Of a DNA stretch of 64,000 nt, positions 39,746 to 49,029 are shown one piece after another. Numbering within the stretch: the first letter of the stretch is position 1; each line of letters opens with the position of its first letter. Source of the DNA: Dermanyssus gallinae (lineage: Eukaryota > Arthropoda > Arachnida > Mesostigmata > Dermanyssidae); NCBI GenBank assembly GCA_003439945.1, contig QVRM01001093.1:124001-188000 (forward strand), in the 5' to 3' direction. The notes under the pieces were generated by a model. It had not been told where the DNA came from, made no database searches, and worked only from the letters and a program-made list of their open reading frames with translations. The position numbers were made by a program, and so were the translations under genes.

Positions 39746-42700
39746 TTATATGTGCAAAGACATATATTATATGCCTTCGCAGCACCTGTTAAAAGCGCCT
39801 CGGGTACGGAGCAAATGGAACACGACGGAAACAATGGGGAAGTAGCTATAAAACGTAATAATAAGGCGAATTATCTAGTTTCTGGTCTAGAAACCGAAGG
39901 CAGGACTACGCCACTGGCGTTCGGGAAATCGATCCCAGCCGCCGCAACAGTATACATAGTAGTACGCGCAATATTGCGATTGACAGCACCACCATTTGTG
40001 ATCTGCCTGCCGTCAATTGAATGGTCTATACGGCTCAGAATCAGGATGATTTGGCGTCGTTTCCGCGTTCAGTGCGATCGACCACTGTAGGGCGATCACC
40101 AAATTGGGTTCGCAAATCGGTATCTCTCATTGCGGAAATGTTGTCCTATACGGTGGTTGAGGACGCGTCGTCGTATTCTCCTTTATTTTCCCTTTTTTTC
40201 CTCTTCAGTTCACTTACGCTTAGGGCACAAATGCAATGTGATTTACAGTGATAGTGCCATGGGAGTCATTGAGTGGGTACACTGTGACTGAGCTGCCTGT
40301 ATAAAGGAGAGTGGTCCACTGGAAAACAAACGAAGTCCGTGGTTGGTGGTCATGGTTGTCATCCACTGAGCGAGAGGGGAGGTGTTGCCGGTTAGTTCGA
40401 CCCGTGTTGTTGATCGAATTTTCCTGAATTGAGCAATATTCATTAAGAATTGATTATAGATACAGACAATGCCCCTGAGAGGCATTAGCTACGCTGCCAG
40501 CCCCAAGGACTGTTGGGGAAACGCACGACATCTCAAAATATTTGGCCCTTGATGCATTGAAGGTATACCTCACGGCGATTCCAAACCCGCAGGGGGCAGA
40601 GTACAGCCTGGAATAAAAACAATCTCCCTAGAAATGTATTAAATCAAAAGTTTGAATTCTAGATCTGTGTGAAGGGACTCGCCACCGTCGTCGCCGTCAG
40701 CAACGTTATAATAAACTTCTCCGTATCCAACATCTCTATCCTACCGTATATATATAAATATATACGATTTTATCAACAAGCACGCTATTGTATCTAATCA
40801 ACACTAATTGTGCAGTCCTGCAGTACATAGATGGATAGACCGCCTATTATGACGAAAACGTCCTAACGACAATACAAGTTTGCCTTCAATGAACATGGTT
40901 TCGTTTCGTACGCATTATACGTTCGCCTTATTTGTACTGTCTTCGTACTAGTCTATAAAGAGGAGAGGGAAAGGGGAGGAATTGCCTGTGTAGGTAGGTC
41001 GCTTTAGCTGTCCGTAGGATAATGTCCATCATATAGTAGTACTTTACCTGAACCTAGGCACAGGCAGTGAATGTGGTACAACTACTCACTAATTGACAAA
41101 TTGTTGACAAATAAGGACGATCCATGGTCCGTCCGCACGATAGACATGTGCACGACAGACCCCGCGCGCACGCCTCGCCAACGACGGTCTACGCCTGTGG
41201 CCCGATCGTTGGCTAGTTATTCGGATAGTATTTATTCATGTCTGTTCTGTTGTCTGTTCTGTCTGTCGTTTGTTCTGTTGTATGCTTGCTTGTTGTTCGC
41301 TCGCCGCCGTTGCTCCTTGGCGTCCGTCTGGTTGGGCTGCTACGCAGGCATGCACCGCAAGTCGTTAGAGGCGGCCGAGAAGCTAAAGGACGGCACCGTG
41401 AGCGAGAGCGACACCTGCGACCGTTCTCTACCTCTCCCGACGACAAACAACCACCCCTCCTGTTCAGAGACGTCGCGTCAGGATCATGAAAATGGTCACG
41501 ATGAAGGCGGCAATGATGATGATGATGCTGATGCTGTTGATGATGATCGCCATCATCGTCATCGTCGTACCAACCATCACCATCATCACGAAGATCTTCA
41601 TCATCATCAGCAGCAGCAGCAGCAGCACCAGCACCATCGTGCCTTTGGCACTCTCGACGTTAGGAACAACCCTTCTAGTATCATCACTACTACGTCGACT
41701 TCCACCTCTACCTCTATCTCTACCAGCGCCTCTGCTGCTGCTGCTGCTGCTGGAGTCGATGTCGAGCGGTCTTCTTCACACCCCGTCGTTGCCATGGCAA
41801 CGATCGCCTCGATGAGCAGTAACCATGGCAACAACGGTCAGCAACGGGCACCAACCGTTAGCTGCAACGCCCCCCATAGAAACTCTGTCGCCTCAACGGT
41901 CGGTAACTATGGCAGCGGTGGCGCCGGCGGTAACCGGAGAACGAACGCTGTACGCTGCGATGAGCAAGTTCAGCATCATTTTGGCGGTGGCGGCGGCGCC
42001 GACGACGAGCGTGGGTGTGGCGGCGGTGCCGGGTGCGAGGAGCCCGCAGCCAAATACAGAAGAGCCGCGACCTGTCCTGTAGCGCGGATCGTGAGCGCAA
42101 ACACGAATTATGACGCGAATAGCACTGACAATCGGACGACGCGCCCGTCGGGCGCCGTCGTCGTCGTCGACAGCAGCAGCGGGGGCAGCAGACGCGTGTG
42201 TCGGGGGGATGATGATCATGATCAGGATGACGACGACGACAACAACGACAACGACAACGACAATAACGGTGGTGGCGGCAACGGCAGCGGCGGCGGCGGC
42301 GACAACAACAACGACGACGACGACGACAGCGGGCAATGCCAGGACGATGCGACGGATCTCAGGACACTGACTACAATTTCGCTGTCTCGACACTCCGTGT
42401 CGTCGTCGGCGGCGGCCGCAGCGGCGATGATGATGGCCGCGACGAAGATCGGCGCTCACCAACCGCTTCATCACCGCAGCTTACACACAGCCCATTCCCT
42501 TGCCAATCACGTAGCAGCCAACCAGCAACAGCAGAACACGAATGGTTAGTAGAAGTAGTAGCATCGGGTGGAGGGACAACAAGGCGTTACAGCGTAATGG
42601 CGTTTACTTTTGGCATTTTTTGATAGATAGATAGATAAATAGGTTTTATTATTCTCATGAGTGGTTTACATTTGTACCGAGGTTCACAGCTCCTCAAAGC

Positions 42701-45153
42701 CATCAAAGGCTAGTATGGAGTGTTTACATTGCATATTTTCTCATAAGTTTGATTTATTGTCATTATGCTGATTATTATCGTGTTCGGCCTGATTTATTTA
42801 TGTATGTACGTATGTATGTATGTATGTATGACGCAACAGTCTTTTATTTCACCTGTTCCTATTCATATTCCGCCACTTATCGTTACGACGACAAGACCAA
42901 CCCATAGTCGTGTAATCACAGTTTCGTCGCTGTGCACGCGTTAGCTGCGTTAGGAAGAGCGTCTGGGCCTGCCTACGCACGCACAAGAAGATATGCACGC
43001 AAACTTGAGGTAGCTGTGTTTTGGGCAGCAGCCACTAATAAGATACATCCCGACACCTAAATATGATTACGTGATTAACTAGTATGGGACGCGCTAAGAA
43101 TACAGTTGCAGGACAAGAAGTTGACTGGTTGTACGCATACGTAGACGCCTTTGAAACGGCCATGCAAACTTTGGCAAGCTCTTCGATTGATCGCGAAGCG
43201 TAGAGAAGTCGTTGAAGCGTAGACGGTTGATTTTACTTCGAGTTATGTTTATTGATCCTGGTATCGTTTTAGCGTGCCCAAATCGAATACATGCCACGCA
43301 ACATCGCGACTTCTTGCTGTTTCTATTCCTTTGTCCAGTCATCGGCAAGTTAGAATCTCTGTCGAGACATAGCAAACTATATTTAAAACCTAAAATTGTC
43401 TTGTTAAGTGCAGTAGTTCTGTCGCTAACTGAGCGAGATAAAATGTACTATAATATAATGATATGAAATAGTAACATGTATATATTGTATATACACTTCG
43501 GGACAATATATATATATATAGAGAGAGATAGAGAGGGGGGGGAAAGAGACTCCCAGAAGTAGTCCAACAAACTTTGGGATCTAGTACAACTCGGCAAAAA
43601 AAAATTTTTCACATTGAAACAAAGGGAGGAAATGTCTTCTAAAAATGGGCAATTGCGCATGAAAGTCAAAATATAAGAATTGCAAATAATTTAATTCCTT
43701 GAGATTTGTCTTTAATACAGCATTTGTTCTACTTTGAGCTAACGTAGAACGCCGATCGAGTGTATCTATGTATCTGTTGGTTTAAAGCACGATGCAACAT
43801 AAGCGGATGATACCACAGACCTCCGCGTTTACTGGCCCCGTCTTCGTGTCTCAGCTAGAGCTCTAGCTGGGGCAGCAACTATATGTATATGGCATAGAAC
43901 CATGCATTGAATAATTAGATGTGCATTGTTGTCGAACCTGCTGGCTGGTGGGTGCGCAAGTCGCGCCTTGCGACCGGAGAAGACACATAGGTGCAGCACA
44001 GGTTCGACCCACCACCGTTGCACATTTGTATTTCTGGGGTCTGTTTGACAAAGCAATGCGAAGGCAGTTACGTGGAGCGGCGTAAATGTTGGCTGAGGGT
44101 CAGCCCGAAAAAAAGCGGGTTTTTAGCTGCACATCGTTGTTACCATGCTCTACACTGGTGGTAACGTTATACGGTCACTATAAACGTCGGCTAGCTAGTA
44201 AAATTATTACTATCGGACTGTTTCCATCGAAAAATACCTCTAGAGCTAGAAAGAAGAATAGCCATTTCTAGTAGCACTGGAAACTCGAAACGAGAAAACA
44301 ACAGCTGCCCAGGATATAGAAAGCTGTTCACGCGCTCGCACACACCCATACATACATTATGCTAAGAGCGGCGCTCGAAAAACAATAACAGCACAATAAC
44401 AACAACAAAAAGACAGACAAATGAATATACTGTTTCACATGAATGACGTTCTAACTCTTCATGCTCACACGCGCGTGTTTTCGTCCGATTACAGAGGAGG
44501 CGACCAACCTGTGCGTGAAACGTGAACCCGACTCGCAGCACGGGCAGTCCTTGATGGGCTCATCCGAAGGCCAGCGGGTTGCACCATTGGCAGCTGAGGT
44601 CGAGATGAAGGCGTTGTCCGACCTCAAGGATGGTCGCGCCGAGGCCCGATGCAGCGCCGTAGGCGGCAGCAGTACGCGCAGCAGCAGCGGCGGCGGCGGC
44701 CAGCATGAAGTACAGCAGGACGCAAAACCGTCTTTTCGTCTGCTCCATCATTCGATCGACGCACTTTTTCGTGGCCAATTTCGAACAACAACCGAGCCCG
44801 CCAACTTAGCTATCGGCCGCACTCAAGATCACAGCTCTGGAAGGAGAAACAACAACAATAATAACAACAACAACGCTCATGAATACCGAACTCTGAACAA
44901 CAATGGCGGCAGCAGCAGCAGTAGTAGTAACAACAATACCACGAACAACAACAGCAACCACAACAATAGTAATAATCGAACACAATTTGTGTCACCCGCT
45001 TCACCCTCAAACCTCGAACATGGCACAATACCGACGAGCACGCCACTTTTGTTGCTTAACAACAACAATAACAACAACAGCAGCAGCGATTCACAATCAC
45101 TAGCAACCACCGCTGAAACCGCCAAACACGGGGTACGATCGAATAACGTATAA
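23551..45153 (+). CDS. Vsx: Vsx homeobox transcription factor, five joined coding exons (5' end missing)
   Basis: Join 23551-23734, 24116-24239, 31418-31607, 41348-42544 and 44495-45153. Every junction is GT-AG and phases match, giving an open frame of about 784 residues before TAA. Numbering from the first full codon (23553), the homeodomain is residues 57-116, with F8, L16, F20, W48, F49, Q50 and N51 in their expected places; Q50 marks the paired-like class. It is followed by the CVC domain ([20 protein letters not shown], then LPESIL and [15 protein letters not shown]), which is diagnostic of the Vsx1/Vsx2/CEH-10 family. Introns fall in homeodomain codon 5 and between residues 46 and 47, the latter a common paired-like position. 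Known family role: nuclear DNA-binding regulator in retinal and neural cell fate. The octapeptide and start codon were not found. The low-complexity tail makes the protein about twice the length of vertebrate VSX2. Family assignment is near certain; orthology to Vsx1 or Vsx2 cannot be decided here. Confidence 0.95.
23735..24115 (+). other. Vsx: Vsx intron 1 (381 nt)
   Basis: GTGAGT...TTTACAG. It holds a (CT)n run at about 24009-24040 running straight into (TA)n at about 24040-24069 and a T-run. No other feature seen. Confidence 0.9.
24116..24239 (+). CDS. Vsx: Vsx exon B: homeodomain residues 6-46
   Basis: Acceptor TATTCTTTACAG, donor CAG|GTAACT. One base completes Arg5, then 41 codons cover helices 1 and 2 and the turn ([33 protein letters not shown]). 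The residues are almost identical to vertebrate VSX2 as I remember it. The exon ends at Q46 in phase 0. Confidence 0.97.
24240..31417 (+). other. Vsx: Vsx intron 2 (7.2 kb)
   Basis: GTAACT...TTGTGCAG. Contents: a GAA/AAG-rich run near 24440-24490, a GCA run at 25003-25040, (TA)n tracts at about 25187-25214, 26517-26546 and 30535-30562, one SINE copy (25906-26087), CT-rich runs near 27360-27450, and TAAT-containing stretches near 26465 and 28448. Open frames here are low-complexity or short and have no recognisable domain. Confidence 0.85.
25906..26087 (-). mobile_element. tRNA-derived SINE family 1, copy 2, with 14-bp target-site duplication
   Basis: A full-length copy of about 182 bp, flanked by perfect direct repeats GAGGTGAGGTGTTA at 25892-25905 and 26088-26101. 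On the minus strand it starts with the CGAGCCCGGTGACGTGG head, has CTCGCGACCGGAG-like sequence and a B-box-like segment, and ends GTTGGCTGAGGGTCAACCCG then AAAAC. It lies in Vsx intron 2. Confidence 0.9.
31418..31607 (+). CDS. Vsx: Vsx exon C: recognition helix and most of the CVC domain
   Basis: Acceptor CTCCTTTGTTTGTGCAG, donor TTAG|GTAGGT. It begins with [20 protein letters not shown], which holds Q50 and N51, and continues through [20 protein letters not shown] and a short variable stretch ([10 protein letters not shown]) to APWLL plus one base of the next Gly. The CVC block immediately after the homeodomain separates Vsx from other paired-like genes. It exits in phase 1. Confidence 0.97.
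31785..31834. repeat. (TGT)n trinucleotide run
   Basis: About 17 units in Vsx intron 3. It yields poly-Cys, poly-Leu or poly-Val frames, none of them a gene. Confidence 0.97.
33287..33398. repeat. 47-bp tandem repeat, about 2.4 units
   Basis: TTGGTCCTCATCCCCGTCGT then CAGCACCTTCTTCACT and GTCGCTGC, twice almost exactly, and a partial third. Confidence 0.85.
35740..35875 (+). repeat. tRNA-like SINE fragment
   Basis: Contains GTCGTGGGTTCGATCCCGAC (B box) with a local stem GTCGTG...CACGAC, then TAGATGCCACACGGGCTGGT. It shares the order of B box, TAGATGC, GGT(T)A and TAGTA with the copy at 37.1-37.27 kb. Boundaries are approximate. Confidence 0.45.
37135..37266 (+). repeat. tRNA-like SINE fragment between (TA)n tracts
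   Basis: GGTAGATATGG (A-box-like) and GCGGGTTCGATCTC (B box) are followed by CTGTAGATGCTGAAAGGTTA. The copy sits between (TA)n at 37108-37132 and 37272-37336. It is similar to the copy near 35800, where the B box is GGGTTCGATCCC and TAGATGC also follows. Confidence 0.45.
37272..37336. repeat. (TA)n tract
   Basis: About 65 bp, immediately after a tRNA-like repeat. Confidence 0.97.
38391..38566. repeat. 22-bp palindromic minisatellite, 8 units
   Basis: Eight head-to-tail units close to GGGAACAGACTCCAGTCTGT plus GA. Most units contain the inverted repeat ACAGAC-TCCA-GTCTGT and could each form a hairpin. It lies in Vsx intron 3. Minus-strand open frames over it ([13 protein letters not shown] repeats) are by-products. 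Confidence 0.95.
39688..39741. repeat. (TA)n tract
   Basis: About 54 bp in Vsx intron 3. Confidence 0.97.
40330..40525 (+). repeat. Dispersed repeat family 3, copy B
   Basis: GGTCATGGTTGTCATCC, GGTTAGTTCGACCC (B-box-like), GTTGTTGATCGAATTTTC, TATTCATTAAGAATTGAT and GCTGCCAGCCCCAAGGACTG in the same order as copy A. It lies in Vsx intron 3. Confidence 0.6.
41348..42544 (+). CDS. Vsx: Vsx exon D: end of CVC and low-complexity region
   Basis: Acceptor TGGGCTGCTACGCAG. The first codons finish the CVC block ([13 protein letters not shown]), fixing frame and start. The remaining roughly 385 residues are homopolymer-rich: [18 protein letters not shown], Gln runs, Thr/Ser repeats, Ala runs, a Gly-rich block with paired Cys (GCGGGAGC), Asp/Asn runs and a final QQQQ. 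The donor AATG|GTTAGT is weaker than the others but matches the phase of exon E. If not spliced, translation stops at 42547-42549 after Asn-Gly. The open frame upstream of 41348 is intron. Confidence 0.88.
42545..44494 (+). other. Vsx: Vsx intron 4 (1.95 kb)
   Basis: GTTAGT...GATTACAG. It contains a (GTAT)n run at about 42797-42829, a short (TA)n/(GA)n/G-run at about 43505-43543 and a plus-strand SINE copy at 43932-44108. No coding signal. Confidence 0.8.
43932..44108 (+). mobile_element. tRNA-derived SINE family 1, copy 3
   Basis: Plus orientation: TCGAACCTGCTGGCTGG head, CCTTGCGACCGGAGAAGACA, B box CAGGTTCGACCC, CACATTTGTATTTCTGGGG, then GTTGGCTGAGGGTCAGCCCG and an A-run. It lies in Vsx intron 4. 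No clean target-site duplication found. Confidence 0.8.
44495..45153 (+). CDS. Vsx: Vsx exon E: C-terminal exon with VKRE motif
   Basis: Acceptor TTTTCGTCCGATTACAG; phase 1 entry makes Glu from G|AG, giving [19 protein letters not shown] fits the sumoylation consensus (hydrophobic-Lys-x-Glu). It continues with [13 protein letters not shown], Ser/Gly runs, Asn-rich runs and a Leu-Asn stretch, ending RSNNV and TAA at 45151-45153. An ATTAAA hexamer at about 45250 is a possible poly(A) signal. Assignment to Vsx rests on splice phase and context rather than on conserved sequence. Confidence 0.75.
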
Positions 45154-45249
45154 CCGTTGCCAAACGAACTCTTTTTTGTGAAAAAAAGAGGACATTTTAT
45201 AGGTCGACCTTTAGCCTTAAGAAAGCATGACGACCTGGACACCAATCGA

Positions 45250-45255
45250 ATTAAA
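45250..45255 (+). promoter_or_regulatory. Possible poly(A) signal ATTAAA
   Basis: ATTAAA about 97 bp after the Vsx stop, in an A-rich stretch. The first canonical AATAAA I see downstream is at 47967, 2.8 kb further. Context only; transcript ends would decide. Confidence 0.25.
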
Positions 45256-45880
45256 CAAACTAAAAAAACAAATGAACTAGTTTCGTAAGCCTAACGAAAA
45301 GCGTAGCCAAAAGAAGGAACGGCTAATCGCAAGGCCTAAAGCGAGCAATATTACGCGGCATGTCTGCACAGCGACAGGTTACAGGACGAGTGGTTCCCCG
45401 ACAGTCCCAGCGTTTCAGCGGTGCGTGGCGAACTGATGATGGCCACTGATCACATAGTAACACGGCGCGTCGGAGCGTACAAAGCGAAAAACCACAACAT
45501 ACACGAACAAATACACACATACAATATCATTCTAAGTGGAAGCTTTGGAAATTTGATAGAAACGGAAGTCTAACAATGTCGATAACAGCACAAATACTAG
45601 TAGTATTAGCAGAAGCAACAGCAAAAACAAAAAAGAACAAACAAGCAGAGAGAAAAAAGCTTTCAAATACTACACAACATCTTAATGCGCAGGGATCGCT
45701 CGGTTGCTCAGGGTAGCCGGTGTCAGAATCGCCGTAGCCAGATGTTAGAGCAGTTTCAATTCGCCCTTCTTGTTTTTATTGCTACCCAATTTGACAAGTA
45801 GTAAGTTAGTTAATATTTGCCGGGCGGTCAATCTCAAACGAAAGCTTACTGACTACTAAAGGAGGAAAGCAAAGTTCCTT

Positions 45881-45915
<35 letters not shown>

Positions 45916-46320
45916 CAACAACAACAGGCATGTTTATGAATGACACACACGATGCTGTTAGCCCATTTCGGTAGGGCGTCCCTCTAACTCCTCATCTGGA
46001 TGAGGCCGCTAAGAGCGGCAGTACGCCAGTAGCAGTTGCATGATCACCTCCACCATCGCTACCGCTGCAGCCCCGTACAGGACAAAACAAGTACTATACG
46101 GAAGTGTACGAAAATAACGAGAGACAAACAAAAAGCGATACGAGGGAACGAGAGAGGGAAGACAAAATGCGGGAAAAAAGGGTCGGAAGAAAACCCCGAC
46201 GAGACTCTTCGACTGGATGACGGTGAACATCGTTCGGTGTCTGTCATTCTCTAGCTAGTTCAGACTCTCCGAACGCAAAGCAACGTTTCGTTGCGAATGA
46301 CAAAGTTACGATGATTCTAT

Positions 46321-46445
46321 GGAGGTCATGGTAAACGTGATTCTATGGCCATGGTAAACGTGGCTCTCTGGCCATGGTAAACGTGACTCTCTGGCCATGG
46401 TAAACGTGACTCTCTGGCCATGGTAAACGTGATTCTATGGCCATG
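46321..46445. repeat. 23-bp minisatellite, about 5 units
   Basis: Units close to GGCCATGGTAAACGTGACTC plus TCT, with changes to GATTCTAT in the outer units. Each contains the palindrome CCATGG. Confidence 0.92.
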
Positions 46446-46659
46446 TCGAAGACAACGACGATGCACAAACGAATGGACGTTGACTGATATTCATACACGT
46501 ATACACGTGCGTAAGTATACGAGTATATACTAGCGTGCCAACGGGCAGGCTACAAAGCAGGCAGGCTATATATGCCGTACTTGTTGTCATCGTCCTTCGA
46601 TTTTGCTCATGCTTAATTGCAATGCGCGAGCGAGCAATTCGCAAATCTCTTCAGAAAAA

Positions 46660-46935
46660 CGTCCAGTGACTTCAGCACGACGTTGTGCGACTTCAGCACG
46701 ACGTTATGCGACTTCAGCACGACGTTATGCGACTTCAGCACGACGTTATGCGACTTCAGCACGAAGCTATTTGACATTAGCATGAAGTTATATGCTTCAG
46801 CACCAATAATGCTATGTGACTTCACCACATAGCTTTGTGACTTTACCACGCCAAGTTAACTGCTAACTAGCTTGGCCACGCAGTTCTGAGACTTTAATAC
46901 GAAGCTCTGTGACGTTCATAAGAGCTCTGTAACTT
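46660..46935. repeat. 21-bp minisatellite, regular then decayed
   Basis: About five near-exact units of ACTTCAGCACGACGTTATGC plus G (46668-46768), followed by increasingly divergent units to about 46935. Because 21 is a multiple of 3 it stays open in several frames, but there is no other coding sign. Confidence 0.9.
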
Positions 46936-47214
46936 CACACATACACGCAGACAAGATTCCACGCGCCGTTTCTGCACGGTTATATGAAACGAAACGACTA
47001 GAAGCTGTACATATTTTTAGTAGCCCAAAATGATTATGTAACCACGTATTATTATTATTATTATTATTTATGATTCCTAATTCTATTTTCATCTTTACAG
47101 GTATTTAATTCGACTTTTAGTGCACATTAGTTTCTATTGTTTTTACTTGTAGCTAATTACATGATTAGTAATTCTAGCTGATTGTACTAACATATATGTC
47201 GATACACAATCTAG

Positions 47215-47249
<35 letters not shown>

Positions 47250-49029
47250 AACGAATCTCAGCGTTTCACTTATACGTATGTGCATATAACTAATTTGTTT
47301 ATAAGTGAGTACAGAGATATTTCGCTCATTTTAGATAGCCGATAGTTACAACCCATCTCGCGGATTGTGTAATGACGGTAACATTCTAATGTGAGATAAA
47401 CCCAAGTATAGACTTAAGTATATATATATACATGCATATGCTATGCATATATGTATATGTGTGAAGCTCAGCGGTTTATGTACAGAAAGGCAGTAAGAAC
47501 GTGAATGCAGCTCAGGTGGACGAGCTTGATTGTCAGCATCTATACCGATTCAAGAAGGATGTCAACTGTGCACAAGTACACTACAAACATACATACAACT
47601 AATCCGCGAGTCTTACTAACGGCCGTGATGGAGACGTTGCTTGCGCTGTAATTTATTACTAATGTCACTAGTATCACTGCTATTATCTGACTGACTAGTT
47701 CGCTGATTGATATTGATAGTAATAATAGAAGTCCTCCTTTGCACAGGAACGCTACCATTATACCATTGTCACGCATCTGTCATATTCCAATTTATGTTTG
47801 TAATAATAGGCGGAGATAGGTACGACCGAGAAGTAGTTACGACTGGCAACGAAGTAATACTGCCGGTTCTTTCTTGTATATACGTTTCAGGGTACGATCG
47901 ATAATAACCACATTTAGAAAATGCCATACTGAAACTATTGTAATAATAATAACTAACATGCGAAGAAATAAAATTTCTGAAGTCTGAGCAGTGCCTATAG
48001 ATGTTCTCTCTTATGTAAGTTGTATTATCGACGTTCTTTCATAGGCACACTGGTAGGATTACGAATTAGACGTTAGTTGCGAAAGTCGCTGGCAGTGTTA
48101 TTCAATCGGGATACCATGCAGCAGCACCTCGAACACCCCTAGGACCCCAGCCCTTGAACACACACAAGTTACCACATACTATAATTATTCCTAGAACCTT
48201 CAAGTTTGGGTTGAGACGAAAAGCTATAGAAGAAATAAGAAAAACATGCCAGTAGTTGTAGCAGCATTTCTATTAGGTATGGCGCGGTTAACTTTAACTA
48301 TGAATGATGTAAAGGCTTGATCTTGTTCTCTTTGGTCATCTCGTCAGGGAGATAAGGATCACTTATATCCCTTGTTAACTCTCCGGACCCCCTTCCGCCG
48401 TAGAATCGGTGTGTGGCCTCCCTGGCTTGTATGGACGTTATATGAAGTGGTTACAGACAGAGCTTCTGTATATATTTATATATGTATAATGACTAAAGCA
48501 CGTATCAAATTAACTTATATAACGGCTTGCCCGCCGGTATATAGATAATTTATTTGCCACATTGTAATGACCGTTATATAGTATTTAATGGTATATAATA
48601 GATACTTATCAAGACCATGATAGATATGTACCTAAACTACTGCACAACAACCGCACAAATTACAAACCAATTACAAACAGGCCGTGGGAAGAATATTTCT
48701 CTTACATCTATCTACACGAAATCCATATTCTAACTCTCTAGTCCATATTTTAATATAGTATAACTCACTAGATGATTTGACTTCTGCGATTCCTTATTGT
48801 CACATCGAGAAAAAGGTTGATAAGATCAGCATCGCAAGCTGCGATAGCGCTCGCGTTTTGTTGTTCTTCAGTAAAATCGACACCGACGGAAGGTTCACAG
48901 CATTCGGCTCGATATCACATCCTCTACAGAGTTTTTTTTTAGAAATCTTCTTTAAACACCTTCATGGCTATGTGCTTGCACAAGTATGGGCTCCAGATGG
49001 GTTAACAATATAAAAGTTTAGATAGCACA

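Larger units (their letters stand above)
31608..41347 (+). other. Vsx: Vsx intron 3 (9.7 kb)
   Basis: GTAGGT...CTACGCAG. Contents: a (TGT)n run at 31785-31834, a 47-bp tandem repeat at 33287-33398, TAAT/ATTA motifs at 33217 and 36744, an (AG)n run at about 36838-36861, tRNA-like repeats near 35735 and 37140, a palindromic 22-bp minisatellite at 38391-38566, a large CAA/CAG-rich stretch at 38660-38890, several (TA)n tracts and a repeat copy at 40330-40520. No exon recognised. Confidence 0.85.
45154..49029. other. 3' flank of Vsx; minisatellites, otherwise nothing
   Basis: Two minisatellites (46321-46445, 46660-46935), two (TA)n tracts and an (ATT)n run at about 47048-47070. The stretch 47,400-49,000 is AT-rich with no open frame of interest. 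Confidence 0.65.

Noticed and set aside
41071..41347. 5' part of the long open frame containing Vsx exon D
   Set aside because: Homology to Vsx begins exactly after the acceptor at 41347; upstream codons look like intron.
46603..46832. Repeated seven-residue protein (ATSARRY and similar)
   Set aside because: A by-product of the 21-bp minisatellite staying in frame.
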